The position numbers and the translations under genes were made by a program. From positions 1-64,000 of the forward strand of contig BJHH01000001.1 in NCBI GenBank assembly GCA_014192065.1: 64,000 nucleotides of DNA, in the 5' to 3' direction. This document shows, one piece after another, positions 1 through 9,249 of this stretch. Below the pieces are notes generated by a model, which made no database searches, had not been told where the DNA came from, and saw only the letters and a list, made by a program, of their open reading frames with translations. This DNA is from Gemmatimonadota bacterium (lineage in GTDB: Bacteria > Gemmatimonadota > Gemmatimonadetes > Gemmatimonadales > Gemmatimonadaceae). Position 1 is the stretch's first letter, and each line of letters starts with the position of its first letter.

Positions 1-1533
1 CTAGTCATCAACCGTGAATAGCCGAGCCACTTCGGCGCGGTAGGCTTCCACTTGCCGCGCGCATTCTCGCGCGTCCCAGCCCATGTGGTGTGCGACGACG
101 GCGGCCACGCGCGGAGCGGCCGGGATGCCGTGGTCGCGTGACGAAAATGCCACCTTTGTGCGGCGCACGAGGATATCGGTGAGCGTGCAGGCGAGTTCGT
201 GTTCGACGGCGCGGGTCGCGTCGCTCAGCGTCCACTGCTGTCCCTCGACGATTGGCTCGAAAAGCTGGCCGAACACGGGCGTCCGTTCTGCCCCGCGGAG
301 CGTGGTCGTCGCGGTCACGCAGGGGCTGACCGACCGCTTCAGCTGGCGCACGGCGAGGTCGACCGCTTGCTCGGCGATCTTGCGATACGTGGTGAGTTTC
401 CCGCCAGAGATTGCGATGACGCCGCGTGGTCCCAGCGTGATCGAGTGCTCGCGCGACGCCGACGCGGGATCGCCCGTGTGGCCGCCGGAGACGAGCGGCC
501 GGATGCCCGCCCACGCCGCAATCACGTCGCGTGGACCGAGCCGCGCCGCAGGGAAAAACCGGTTCGCCGATTCGAGCAGGTAGCGGACATCGTCGCGGTT
601 CGCGCGGACGCGGTCAGGCAATGCGGTGGTGGTCGTGTCGGTCGTGCCGATGATCGTCTGCGCGTGGCCGGGCAGGCAGAACATCACGCGGCCATCGACC
701 GGCGAGAGCATCGTCACTGCAGCGCGGTTGCCGATTCTGTCTGCGGGTACGGCAATGTGCACGCCCTTGGTGCCGAGCACGGCGGGTCCCGCCGATGGAT
801 CCTCCATGCGCCGCATCGTGTCTGTCCAAGGGCCCGTGGCGTTGACGACAACGCGGGCGGCGATCCGGATCGTGTCGCCCGCCAGTTCGTCACGCACCAC
901 CGCGCCCGTGATCCGGTCACCATCGGTCATGACGGATTGGAGCGTCGCGTGATTGAGCACCACCGCGCCGGCGGCGCGGGCGTCGAGCACGTTGGCCAGC
1001 GTGATCGCCGCGTCGTCCGTGGCGGCGTCCCAATAGCTCGCGCCACCCGTCAGGCCATCGCGAGCCAGCGCCGGTTCGGCCGCGAGGACGGCGGCGGCGG
1101 AGAGGCCGTGATGTCGCCCGACGTTGCCAAACCGTGCCAGTACGTCGTAGAGGGCGAGGCCCGCCCGCAGTTCCCATCGCCCGATCCGCGCGCCTCGATA
1201 CACCGGCCAAGTGAACTGCAGGGGGCGCACCAGGTGCGGCGCGGTTCGGAGCAGCGTTTGGCGTTCGCGGCTCGCTTCGGACACGAGACGGAAGTACCCA
1301 TGTTCGAGGTAGCGCACGCCGCCGTGAATGAGTCGCGACGACCGGCTCGATGTCCCGCCGGCGAAATCGTCCCGCTCCACGAGGGCGACGGAGAGCCCGC
1401 GGAGGGCGGCGTCGCGGGCGATGCTGGCGCCCGTGATTCCGCCGCCTACGATCAGCAGGTCAAACGTGCCGCCGCCAAGCTGCTCGCGGGCGCGATGGCG
1501 CCAGAGAATGGCCGGCTGGACGTTCGAGGTAAT
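1..1533 (-). CDS. glpD: glycerol-3-phosphate dehydrogenase (FAD-dependent)
   Basis: Oxidises sn-glycerol 3-phosphate to dihydroxyacetone phosphate at the inner face of the membrane, passing electrons to quinone. The protein reads GTFDLLIVGGGITGA (FAD-binding Rossmann motif, about residues 22-36), then ERDDFAGGTSSRSSRLIHGG and GGKLTTYRKIAEQA, all typical of the GlpD family, and ends at the TAG at the window edge. No ATG, GTG or TTG lies in frame between the upstream stop near 1641 and the FAD motif. The first canonical start (GTG at 1380) would delete the Rossmann fold. I place the start at ATT (1533-1531) because GGAG lies 7 nt upstream of it, giving 510 residues, a normal length. The family call is firm; the start is uncertain. 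It is divergent from the thiolase operon. Confidence 0.9.
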   Translation of the reverse strand: MTSNVQPAILWRHRAREQLGGGTFDLLIVGGGITGASIARDAALRGLSVALVERDDFAGGTSSRSSRLIHGGVRYLEHGYFRLVSEASRERQTLLRTAPHLVRPLQFTWPVYRGARIGRWELRAGLALYDVLARFGNVGRHHGLSAAAVLAAEPALARDGLTGGASYWDAATDDAAITLANVLDARAAGAVVLNHATLQSVMTDGDRITGAVVRDELAGDTIRIAARVVVNATGPWTDTMRRMEDPSAGPAVLGTKGVHIAVPADRIGNRAAVTMLSPVDGRVMFCLPGHAQTIIGTTDTTTTALPDRVRANRDDVRYLLESANRFFPAARLGPRDVIAAWAGIRPLVSGGHTGDPASASREHSITLGPRGVIAISGGKLTTYRKIAEQAVDLAVRQLKRSVSPCVTATTTLRGAERTPVFGQLFEPIVEGQQWTLSDATRAVEHELACTLTDILVRRTKVAFSSRDHGIPAAPRVAAVVAHHMGWDARECARQVEAYRAEVARLFTVDD

Positions 1534-1647
1534 TGCGGAGCTCCGATCGCAGGGACCCGTCGAATATCGGCGGATGACGTGCTTGCAGGCAACGCACGAA
1601 CCGTGCTCTATCGTAGCAATGCTCTGTGCGGGGGCGCAAATTCAGGG

Positions 1648-2943
1648 ATGCCGTCATTCGGGGCCCCACGTCGCGTTGCCATCGTCGGCGGAGTGCGCAC
1701 GCCGTTCGCCAAGGCTGGCACAACGCTCAAGGAGTTCAGCGCGATCGAGCTGGGCAAGTTGGCCGTGCGCGAACTCCTGCATCGGACGAACGTCGAGCCA
1801 GCGATGGTCGAGCTGCTCGTCTTTGGAACGGTGATTCCATCGGTCGTTGCGCCGAACATCGCGCGCGAAGTCGCGCTGATGCCGCAGCTGCCGAAGGGCG
1901 TGCAGGCGTGGACCGTGGGGCGCGCCTGCGCGTCGGCAAACCAGGCTATCACCGACGCCGCCGACCAGATCGCACTCGGTCACGCCGATATCGCGATTGC
2001 CGGTGGCGCCGAGTCCCTGTCGAACGTGCCGATCCTGCACTCGCGCGGTTTTTCGGACGCGCTGGTGGCCGCCTCCAAAGCGAAGACATTGGGCGCACGC
2101 CTTGGCGCGCTCGCGAAGATCCGTCCACGCGATCTGATCCCGATCACACCCGCGATCGCCGAGCTAACGACCGGCGAGTCGATGGGCCAGTCAGCCGACA
2201 AGATGGCGAAGATCAACGCGATCCCGCGCGCGGAGCAGGACGCGCTGGCGCTTGCATCGCACCAGCATGCCGCGGCCGGCACGGCCGATGGGCGGCTGAT
2301 CGCCGAGATCGCGCCGGTGTACCTGCCGCCGCGTTACGAGTCGGCGTTGACTAGCGACAACGGCGTGCGGGCCGACTCCTCGATGGAGCAACTGGCGGCG
2401 TTGCGTCCGGTGTTCGATCGCCAGTACGGCACGGTGACTGCAGGCAACGCGTCGCCGCTCACAGATGGTGGTGCCGCGGTCCTCCTGATGAGCGAGGAAC
2501 GGGCGAAGGCGCTCGGTTTCACGCCCATCGCATACATCAGGAGCTACGCCTATGCGGCGCTGGATCCGGGGGAACAGCTACTGCAGGCGCCGGTGCTCGC
2601 GGCGCCCGTCGCGCTCAAGCGCGCAGGGCTAACGCTTCAGGACATGGATCTCATCGACATGCACGAGGCGTTCGCGGCGCAGGTGCTGTCGAACTTGCGC
2701 GGGTTCGAGTCGCAGGCGTGGGCTGAGCGTGCGGGATTCTCGTCGCCGGTTGGCACGGTCGATCGTGCCAAGCTGAACGTGCTCGGCGGATCGATCTCGA
2801 TCGGTCATCCGTTCGGCGCGACGGGTGCGCGCATCACCATGACGCTGGTGAACGAACTCGCGCGCCGCGGTGGCCAGTTCGGCCTGATGACGGTGTGCGC
2901 GGCTGGCGGGATGGGATTTGCGATGGTCGTGGAGCGGGCATGA
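1648..2943 (+). CDS. fadI: acetyl-CoA acyltransferase (FadI-like thiolase)
   Basis: Thiolytic cleavage of 3-ketoacyl-CoA, the last step of fatty acid beta-oxidation, in the cytoplasm; 431 residues. The nucleophilic cysteine lies in GRACASANQA (near residue 92), the catalytic histidine in GHPFGATGAR, and the second cysteine in CAAGGMGFA near the C-terminus. The N-terminal VAIVGGVRTPFAKAG is typical of thiolases. The start ATG at 1648 follows TTCAGGG; the open frame extends upstream but only as antisense of glpD. The stop overlaps the next start (ATGA), so the gene is translationally coupled to the FadJ-like enzyme, as in fadIJ operons. The FadI rather than FadA assignment rests on this neighbour and the 431-residue length. 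Confidence 0.92.
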   Translation: MPSFGAPRRVAIVGGVRTPFAKAGTTLKEFSAIELGKLAVRELLHRTNVEPAMVELLVFGTVIPSVVAPNIAREVALMPQLPKGVQAWTVGRACASANQAITDAADQIALGHADIAIAGGAESLSNVPILHSRGFSDALVAASKAKTLGARLGALAKIRPRDLIPITPAIAELTTGESMGQSADKMAKINAIPRAEQDALALASHQHAAAGTADGRLIAEIAPVYLPPRYESALTSDNGVRADSSMEQLAALRPVFDRQYGTVTAGNASPLTDGGAAVLLMSEERAKALGFTPIAYIRSYAYAALDPGEQLLQAPVLAAPVALKRAGLTLQDMDLIDMHEAFAAQVLSNLRGFESQAWAERAGFSSPVGTVDRAKLNVLGGSISIGHPFGATGARITMTLVNELARRGGQFGLMTVCAAGGMGFAMVVERA

Positions 2944-5108
2944 GCACGCCGCCACGCACGTTTCGCATCGAGCGTGACGGCGACGTCGCGGTGGTGGTCT
3001 TCGACCTCGCCGGCGAATCGGTCAACAAGTTCTCGCAATCGGTGATCGCGGAGTTCGACGGGCTGTTCGACGCGCTCGAGCACGACGCGTCGGTGAAGGG
3101 CGTCGTCATCATCAGCGGCAAAGCCGATGGGTTCATCGCCGGCGCGGACATCGATGAGTTCCTCACCTACACGACGGCCGCGATGGCGAGCCACGCGAGT
3201 GCCGAAGGCCAGCGGCGCTTTGCCCGCGTCGAGACGTTTCGGGTGCCCGTGGTGGCAGCGATTCACGGTGCGTGCATGGGCGGCGGACTCGAGTTGGCGC
3301 TCGCGTGTCGATACCGAATCGCGACCGACCATCCCAAGACGGTGCTCGCGCTTCCAGAGACGCAGCTCGGACTGATTCCGGGACTCGGTGGAACTCAGCG
3401 TTTGCCGAGGCAGGTCGGGCTACGGATGGCACTCGACATGATCCTCACCGGGAAGAAGATCCGAGCGAAGAAGGCGCTGCAGGTCGGACTCGTCGAAGAG
3501 ATGGTGCATCCGAGCATCCTGCGCAGCATCGCGGTGCAGCGGGCGCGTGCGATCGCGGCTGCGGATACCGCGCTGGCGGGTCGCGCCGGTCGGCGCACAC
3601 CGGCCGGGCGCGCGAAGGGACTCGCCGGATTCCTGCTGGACGGCACTGCCGTTGGGCGGTCCATCGTGCTGCGTCAGGCGCGCGCGATGGCGGCGAAGAA
3701 AACCGGCGGCAACTATCCCGCGCTTCCGGCGGCCATCACCGCGATTGCGGCGGGGTACCGATTCCCTGGTGGCGACTTCGATTTCGAGTCCCAGCTCTTC
3801 GGCGAGATGGCGATGACGCCAGTGTCGCGGCAACTGATCTCGATCTTTTTTGCGACGACGGCGCTCAAGAAGGACCACGGTGTCGCGGGCGCCGCGCCGC
3901 CGCCGCGTGACGTGTCGTCCATCGTCGTGCTTGGCACGGGGTTCATGGGCGCTGGTATTGCCGCGATCTCGGCACAGCAGGGCGTGCCGGTGCGTTTCAA
4001 GGACATTCGGGACGTCCAGGTCGGCAAGGGAATCGCCGCCGTGCGCGACGTACTGAAGGAGCGTCTGAAGAAACGGCAGGTCACGAAGCAGCAGTTCACC
4101 GATCAGCTCTCGCTCGTGTCGGGCACCTCGACCTACACCGGGTTCGGGAACGTGCCGCTCGTCATTGAGGCCGTGTTCGAGGAGCTGCAGGTCAAGCATC
4201 AGGTGCTCCGGGATGTCGAGCCGCTGCTCACGCCGGATGCGATCTTCGCGACGAACACGAGTACGATCCCGATCGCCGACGTGGCGCACGCTGCGATGCG
4301 ACCGGAGCGCGTCATCGGGATGCATTTCTTCTCGCCCGTGCACAAGATGCCGCTGCTCGAGGTCATCGTGACGCCAACGACCGCGCCGGATGCGATCACC
4401 ACGGTCGTGGCATTCGGGCGAAAGCTCGGCAAGACGGTAATCGTCGTGAACGACAGCCCCGGCTTTTACGTGAACCGAATTCTGGCGCCCTATCTCAATG
4501 AGGCGGGACGCCTGCTCGATGAAGGCGTGGCGATCGGCGCGATTGACCGCGCCATGCTTGCCTGGGGTTTCCCGGTCGGGCCGATGACGTTGCTCGACGA
4601 GGTCGGACTCGACATCGCGGGCAAGTCGGGCGCGATCCTTGCTGCCGCGTTCGGTGACCGGCTCGCCGCGTCTGCCTCGATGGCACGGGTGATCGAGTCG
4701 GGCCGGCTCGGCCGCAAGAACAAGCAGGGGTTTTACAGGTACGACGAGCGTGGCAAGCGGCAGGGCGTGGACGAAACGGTGTATCAGCTCTTGCCGGCCG
4801 GCACGGCGCGCAGGGAGATGTCGTCCGCCGAGATCCAGGAGCGGTTATCGCTTGCCATGATCAACGAGGCGATGCGCTGCCTTGAGCAAGGAGTGGTTCG
4901 ACAGGCGCGGGACGGCGACATCGGTGCGATCTTCGGTATCGGGTTCCCGCCATTCAGGGGCGGACCGTTCCGTTGCGTCGATACGGTGGGCGCTGCGGAC
5001 ATCGTGCAGCGCCTTCAGGCGCTCGACCTCCGCCATCAGGGCAGGTTCAAGCCATGCGCGCTGCTGATTCGCTTGGCCGTCGAGAACCGCACTGTGTATG
5101 ATCGCTGA
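2940..5108 (+). CDS. fadJ: multifunctional enoyl-CoA hydratase / 3-hydroxyacyl-CoA dehydrogenase (FadJ-like)
   Basis: Hydrates 2-enoyl-CoA and oxidises the 3-hydroxyacyl-CoA with NAD, handing 3-ketoacyl-CoA to the thiolase encoded just upstream. 722 residues. The N-terminal crotonase domain shows GFIAGADIDEF, GACMGGGLELALA (catalytic Glu) and PETQLGLIPGLGGTQRLPR (second Glu). The dehydrogenase part starts near residue 320 with VLGTGFMGAGIA (NAD-binding) and continues with HFFSPVHKMPLLEVI (catalytic His). A C-terminal dehydrogenase domain contains GIGFPPFRGGPFRC. The ATG overlaps the thiolase TGA by 4 nt. The order thiolase then FadJ on one transcript matches known anaerobic/secondary beta-oxidation operons, although this organism is probably aerobic and it may be the main system. 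Confidence 0.93.
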   Translation: MSTPPRTFRIERDGDVAVVVFDLAGESVNKFSQSVIAEFDGLFDALEHDASVKGVVIISGKADGFIAGADIDEFLTYTTAAMASHASAEGQRRFARVETFRVPVVAAIHGACMGGGLELALACRYRIATDHPKTVLALPETQLGLIPGLGGTQRLPRQVGLRMALDMILTGKKIRAKKALQVGLVEEMVHPSILRSIAVQRARAIAAADTALAGRAGRRTPAGRAKGLAGFLLDGTAVGRSIVLRQARAMAAKKTGGNYPALPAAITAIAAGYRFPGGDFDFESQLFGEMAMTPVSRQLISIFFATTALKKDHGVAGAAPPPRDVSSIVVLGTGFMGAGIAAISAQQGVPVRFKDIRDVQVGKGIAAVRDVLKERLKKRQVTKQQFTDQLSLVSGTSTYTGFGNVPLVIEAVFEELQVKHQVLRDVEPLLTPDAIFATNTSTIPIADVAHAAMRPERVIGMHFFSPVHKMPLLEVIVTPTTAPDAITTVVAFGRKLGKTVIVVNDSPGFYVNRILAPYLNEAGRLLDEGVAIGAIDRAMLAWGFPVGPMTLLDEVGLDIAGKSGAILAAAFGDRLAASASMARVIESGRLGRKNKQGFYRYDERGKRQGVDETVYQLLPAGTARREMSSAEIQERLSLAMINEAMRCLEQGVVRQARDGDIGAIFGIGFPPFRGGPFRCVDTVGAADIVQRLQALDLRHQGRFKPCALLIRLAVENRTVYDR

Positions 5109-5151
5109 GTACCACCGTTCAATCTGCTGGGCACTTTCACCGGACTACGTG

Positions 5152-6918
5152 ATGCGAATGATCCGTCAGCTTTCGCTCGTCCTCCCCGTCGTGGCGCTCC
5201 TCGCCGGCCCACTTGCCGGCCCACTTGCCGCACAGCAGACACGCGCTGAGCGCACCGGCTTCAAGGAGACGTCTACGCATGCTGATGTCGTGGCCTTCGT
5301 CGACTCACTGCAGTCCCGCGGAGCGAAGGTCCATGTCGGCATGATCGGCAGGACAACGCAGGGGCGCGAACTGCCGTATGTGATCGCGTCACGGCCGCTG
5401 GTGACCACGCCGCTCGAGGCCAAGCGACTTGGCCGGCCGATCGTGTACATCCAGGGCAACATCCACGCGGGTGAGGTCGAGGGCAAAGAGGCGATGCAGG
5501 CGGTGCTGCGTGATCTGCTGTTCGATCCGAAACCGAACGTACTCGACTCTGTGGTGCTCATCGTCGTGCCGATCTACAACGCAGACGGCAACGAGATGTT
5601 TCGTCCGCAGGCGCAGCAGCGCGGCGCGCAGAACGGTCCAGAATTGGTGGGCCAGCGTCCGAACGCCGCGGGGCTCGACCTGAATCGCGACTATATGAAA
5701 GCCGAGGCACCGGAGACGCGCGCATCGCTGGCGATGTTCAATGCGTGGGACCCGGACCTCTATGTAGACCTGCACACCACCAACGGCAGCTATCACGGAT
5801 ACGCGCTGACCTACTCGCCGTCGTTACATCCGGCAGCGAGAATCGCCGGCGGCACGTTTGGCGGCGCGTTCGTGGCCGATTCGATGTTGCCGGGCATCCG
5901 CGCACGGATGCGCACGCGGCACAAGTTCGAATCGTTCGACTATGGCAACTTCTCGGGCGACGAAGGTCCGTCGGCTCAGGGAGAGGCGCGGGGGTGGTCG
6001 TCGTACGAGCACCTGCTGCGGTATGGCACCAACTACTACGGAGTGCGTGGTCGGCTCTCGATCCTGAGCGAGGCCTACTCGCACGATCCGTTCGAGCGTC
6101 GCGTGAAGAGCACCGAAGCATTCGTGCGCGAACTCCTCTCGATGACGGCGCAAAAGGCCAAGTCGGTGCTGGCGATCACACGCGGTGCCGACGCCGCGCT
6201 GGCGGCTGGGACGATCAGATCGATTCCGATTCGTGCGGCACTTACAAAGCGTCCGGTGATGCTGCCGGTCATCGAAGAACCGCTCGACACGCTGCCTGAA
6301 GCCAAGGGTCAGATTCAAGCGGGCCGTGGCGGTCGCGGTGCAGGTGGCGGTGCAGGTGGCGGACGTGGCGGTTGCCAGTGGCCGCTCAGCGAGCCCGGTG
6401 TTCGCTGCGGATTCAAGCGCAGCGGCCGGATGATCACGGTGAAGATGCCCGTGAAGGTGACCTTCGACGCGACGCTCTCTATCGTGCCGCCGGTGGCATA
6501 CATCATCCCGAAAAACGTGATGCCCGACTCGGTACTGCACCGGCTGCGCCTACACGGCGTCGTCGTTGAGGAGGCGAAGGCCCCGGCGACACTCGACGGT
6601 GTGCAGGTATTCTCGATCGACTCCATGATTAAACGCGGCAATCCGTTCCAGGGCCACAGCGAAGTGCGGCTCGAGGGCACCTGGCGCGCTGAATCTCCAG
6701 CTAGCGCGCTCGGCGACATCTACGTGGTGCGCACCACGCAGCCGCTCGGCGTGCTCGTTGTGGAACTGCTCGAGGCGCAGTCGGACGACGGGCTCGTTAC
6801 CTGGAACTTCTTCGATGGCGTGCTCGACGCGGCGATGAAGAACCCGACGGGCCAGCGGACGTTTCCGGTACTGCGCGCGACGAAACTGATCGCGTTCCCC
6901 ACCCGAATCATCCAGTAG
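5152..6918 (+). CDS. secreted M14-family zinc carboxypeptidase
   Basis: 588 residues with an N-terminal signal peptide (LSLVLPVVALLAGPLAG, cleavage near AAQQ). Zinc ligands of the M14 fold are visible: HxxE in GNIHAGEVEGKEA and the later His in YVDLHTTNGSYH; LSEAYSHDPFERR probably supplies the catalytic Glu. Predicted to trim peptides or cell-wall stems outside the cytoplasm; the substrate is unknown. A Gly/Arg-rich stretch (about residues 395-412) separates the peptidase domain from a C-terminal domain of unknown role. ATG 5152 was chosen over upstream codons because it begins the signal peptide. The signal peptide carries a 12-bp tandem DNA repeat coding GPLAGPLA. Confidence 0.85.
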   Translation: MRMIRQLSLVLPVVALLAGPLAGPLAAQQTRAERTGFKETSTHADVVAFVDSLQSRGAKVHVGMIGRTTQGRELPYVIASRPLVTTPLEAKRLGRPIVYIQGNIHAGEVEGKEAMQAVLRDLLFDPKPNVLDSVVLIVVPIYNADGNEMFRPQAQQRGAQNGPELVGQRPNAAGLDLNRDYMKAEAPETRASLAMFNAWDPDLYVDLHTTNGSYHGYALTYSPSLHPAARIAGGTFGGAFVADSMLPGIRARMRTRHKFESFDYGNFSGDEGPSAQGEARGWSSYEHLLRYGTNYYGVRGRLSILSEAYSHDPFERRVKSTEAFVRELLSMTAQKAKSVLAITRGADAALAAGTIRSIPIRAALTKRPVMLPVIEEPLDTLPEAKGQIQAGRGGRGAGGGAGGGRGGCQWPLSEPGVRCGFKRSGRMITVKMPVKVTFDATLSIVPPVAYIIPKNVMPDSVLHRLRLHGVVVEEAKAPATLDGVQVFSIDSMIKRGNPFQGHSEVRLEGTWRAESPASALGDIYVVRTTQPLGVLVVELLEAQSDDGLVTWNFFDGVLDAAMKNPTGQRTFPVLRATKLIAFPTRIIQ

Positions 6919-6925
6919 CGCGCGC

Positions 6926-7342
6926 GTGGCACACGGGCAGTACCTCCCACCAGACCTGTCCAAGGGCGATGCATCCACGATTGCCGGGTACGCCGCCGTA
7001 CACGCACGTCCCGCGGCCCTTGAGGGCCGCGACGGATTCTCGTACTCGATCGAAATCCTCAGCGATTCGACGGGCGATCCCGCCGAACCGTTCGGTGCCT
7101 ACCTGATGTTCGTACAGTGGTCGCGGCTCGGCGCGCAGAAAGTCGAAGGGCACCTCGAGTCGGATTTCATTGCGTGGGGCGCGACGGTGGACGAGGCGGA
7201 ATCCCATGTCGGCGGCATGGCCCTCGTGGCTGCGCAGGCCGAACTGGATGGGCTCATCCGCGCGCGGGACGGTGCGAGTACCCGAAGGTGGTGGACGGCG
7301 ACTGCAGCCGATCCCGACACCGAACACAACGGATCCCATTGA
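6926..7342 (+). CDS. conserved small protein of unknown function
   Basis: 138 residues, GTG start 7 nt after the peptidase stop. No recognisable family. The sequence is soluble and acidic, without signal peptide or membrane segment. It has features such as EPFGAYLMFVQWSRLGAQ and a central DEAESHVGGMALVAAQAE helix. Its TGA overlaps the TTG start of rsgA (TTGA), so it is probably co-translated with the ribosome-assembly GTPase. That context suggests a housekeeping role but does not define one. The overlapping arrangement and lack of frame errors support a real gene. Confidence 0.6.
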   Translation: MAHGQYLPPDLSKGDASTIAGYAAVHARPAALEGRDGFSYSIEILSDSTGDPAEPFGAYLMFVQWSRLGAQKVEGHLESDFIAWGATVDEAESHVGGMALVAAQAELDGLIRARDGASTRRWWTATAADPDTEHNGSH

Positions 7343-8268
7343 GCGAAGTTGACGCGGTCGTACTGAACGGAACCGGAGGCGTGTGGAACGTGCACACCGT
7401 CGCCGGAGAAACACACGCCGCGTCTCTGCGCGGGCGCCTCAAGCAGGACGGCAACCAGAAACTGGCAGTGGGCGATCGCGTCGCGGTCGAACGCGACGAC
7501 TCGGGCGCGGCCTGGGCGATCACCGCGATCCATCCGCGACGCTCCAAGCTGGCCCGGCGTGCGCCGAGTGGCGCGCGCGGCGAACGGATTGTTGCCGCGA
7601 ACGTCGACCAGGTCGTGGTGGTGCTCGCCGCCGCCAAGCCAGAGCCACATGTGCGGATGCTCGATCGGTTCCTGGTGATTGCCGAGGGTAACGACATCGC
7701 CGCGTGCATCGTGATCAATAAGGTCGAACTCGTGGAACCGGCGTTCGTGGAGGCGCTGGTCGCGCCGTATGAGCGCGCGGGCTACGCCGTGCACCGGACG
7801 AGCGTCAAACAACGTGTCGGCCTCGAGGGGCTCCACGCCGCCGTGGCCGGGAAGACGTCGGCTTTTACCGGGCCGTCTGGGGTGGGCAAGTCGTCGCTCC
7901 TGAACGCGCTCTACCCTCAGCTTACCCTGCGCATTGGTGAAATCAGCGAGTCGGTGAACAAGGGACGGCACACGACCGTCGGCGCGCTGTTCATTCCGTT
8001 GACCGACCCGAGCGGTGGCTACGTGGTGGACACGCCCGGTCTGCGAGAAGTCGGACTCTGGGGCATGCCGCCCGAAAATCTCGACCACTGTTTTCCCGAG
8101 TTTCGGCCATTCCTCGGCAGCTGCAAGTTCCAGGATTGTTCGCACGTGCACGAACCACACTGTGCCGTGCGCGGGGCTGTCGAATCGGGTGAAATCACGG
8201 CAGCGCGCCACGAGAGCTACCTCAAGCTCCACGGCGACCTGCCCGATCCGGACAACACGTGGGACTGA
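7339..8268 (+). CDS. rsgA: small ribosomal subunit biogenesis GTPase RsgA
   Basis: Circularly permuted GTPase that checks the decoding centre of the maturing 30S subunit. 309 residues. Motif order is permuted as expected: NKVEL (G4) comes before GPSGVGKSSLLNAL (P-loop, G1) and DTPGLREVGLW (G3). An N-terminal OB-like domain (VAVERDDSG region) precedes the GTPase. A zinc knuckle follows: CKFQDCSHVHEPHC (Cys-Cys-His-Cys). The TTG start overlapping the previous stop is the only one that preserves the OB domain. The 3' end overlaps the next gene by 10 nt. Confidence 0.95.
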   Translation: MSEVDAVVLNGTGGVWNVHTVAGETHAASLRGRLKQDGNQKLAVGDRVAVERDDSGAAWAITAIHPRRSKLARRAPSGARGERIVAANVDQVVVVLAAAKPEPHVRMLDRFLVIAEGNDIAACIVINKVELVEPAFVEALVAPYERAGYAVHRTSVKQRVGLEGLHAAVAGKTSAFTGPSGVGKSSLLNALYPQLTLRIGEISESVNKGRHTTVGALFIPLTDPSGGYVVDTPGLREVGLWGMPPENLDHCFPEFRPFLGSCKFQDCSHVHEPHCAVRGAVESGEITAARHESYLKLHGDLPDPDNTWD

Positions 8269-9209
8269 CATGGAACCACCGCTATCTCGCGCTGGCTATT
8301 GCCCTGGTCATCGCGCTCACCATCGCGCCGACCATTGCACCGACCGCGCTTCACGCCCAGTCGCTCGACGACCTCCTACGCACCGGTCGCGCGCAGGCCG
8401 ATTCCGGCAAGGCAGACGAAGCGGTGAAGACGTTCGAACGGGCGGTGAAGCTGAATCCGCAGAGTGCCGAAGCGCACATGCGGCTTGGCAGCGCGCTCGG
8501 CAGCGTCGCCCAGAAGGTCAGCGTGATTCGCCAGCCATTCGTGGCGAAGCGGATCAAGGCGGAGTTTGAACGCGCGGTCGAACTCGATCCAACCCTGCTC
8601 GCCCCACGGGAAGGATTGCTGCAGTTCTACCTTCGTGCGCCTGGCGTCATGGGCGGCAGCGAGGCCAAGGCGCGTGAACAGGCGGCTGCGATCGCGAAGC
8701 TCAATCGGCTGCGTGGCCATTTTGCTGCCGCCACCATCGCGAACGTGACGAAAGACGCCTCCGGCGCCGACAAGGCGTACCGCGCCGCGGCGTCCGAGTT
8801 TCCCGACAGCCTCAACGCTGTCACGACCTATGCGAACTACCTGCTCAACAACGATCGCGCCGAGGAAGCCTTCCCGGTGCTCGACCGCTACCTAGCGAAG
8901 CATGCCGACGACCGGGTCGCGCTGTTCTGGTTTGGCCGCACGGCCGCGGTCACAGGCAAGCAACTCGACCGCGGCGAGCAGGCGCTGAAATCGGTACTCG
9001 CGTCGCAGGGATCGGCGTCGCAGGGATCAGCGTCGCAGGGATCAGCGTCGGCGAACGGACCGCGAGTGACCACAGAGGCAGTCCATCTGAGGCTGGGTGA
9101 AATCGCGGCGAAGCGCGGCGACAAGGCGAAGGCGCGCGCCGCGTTTGAGGAGGCGCTGCGTATCAATCCGAAGTTCGAGCCGGCCCGAAAGGCGCTAGCC
9201 GCGCTCTAG
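8259..9209 (+). CDS. exported tetratricopeptide-repeat protein
   Basis: 316 residues, GTG start overlapping the end of rsgA. The N-terminus is a hydrophobic signal sequence (LALAIALVIALTIAPTIAPTAL) ending at HAQ. TPR-like helices include AVKTFERAVKLNPQSAEAHM, EFERAVELDPTLLAPREGLL and a last repeat ending EEALRINPKFEPARKAL. TPR proteins hold other proteins together; no partner is indicated. Near residue 250 there are three tandem copies of ASQGS, from a 15-bp DNA repeat at about 9000-9045, likely a flexible linker. It is the last gene of the M14-to-TPR run and converges with pdxH. Confidence 0.8.
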   Translation: MGLTWNHRYLALAIALVIALTIAPTIAPTALHAQSLDDLLRTGRAQADSGKADEAVKTFERAVKLNPQSAEAHMRLGSALGSVAQKVSVIRQPFVAKRIKAEFERAVELDPTLLAPREGLLQFYLRAPGVMGGSEAKAREQAAAIAKLNRLRGHFAAATIANVTKDASGADKAYRAAASEFPDSLNAVTTYANYLLNNDRAEEAFPVLDRYLAKHADDRVALFWFGRTAAVTGKQLDRGEQALKSVLASQGSASQGSASQGSASANGPRVTTEAVHLRLGEIAAKRGDKAKARAAFEEALRINPKFEPARKALAAL

Positions 9210-9249
9210 TCTGACTCTGTTCGCGCGCTAGCCGCGGCGGGTCAGTCGT

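Noticed and set aside
199-1647. Long forward open frame running into the thiolase
   Set aside because: It is the antisense frame of glpD, with skewed Arg-rich composition and no motif; the thiolase starts at ATG 1648.
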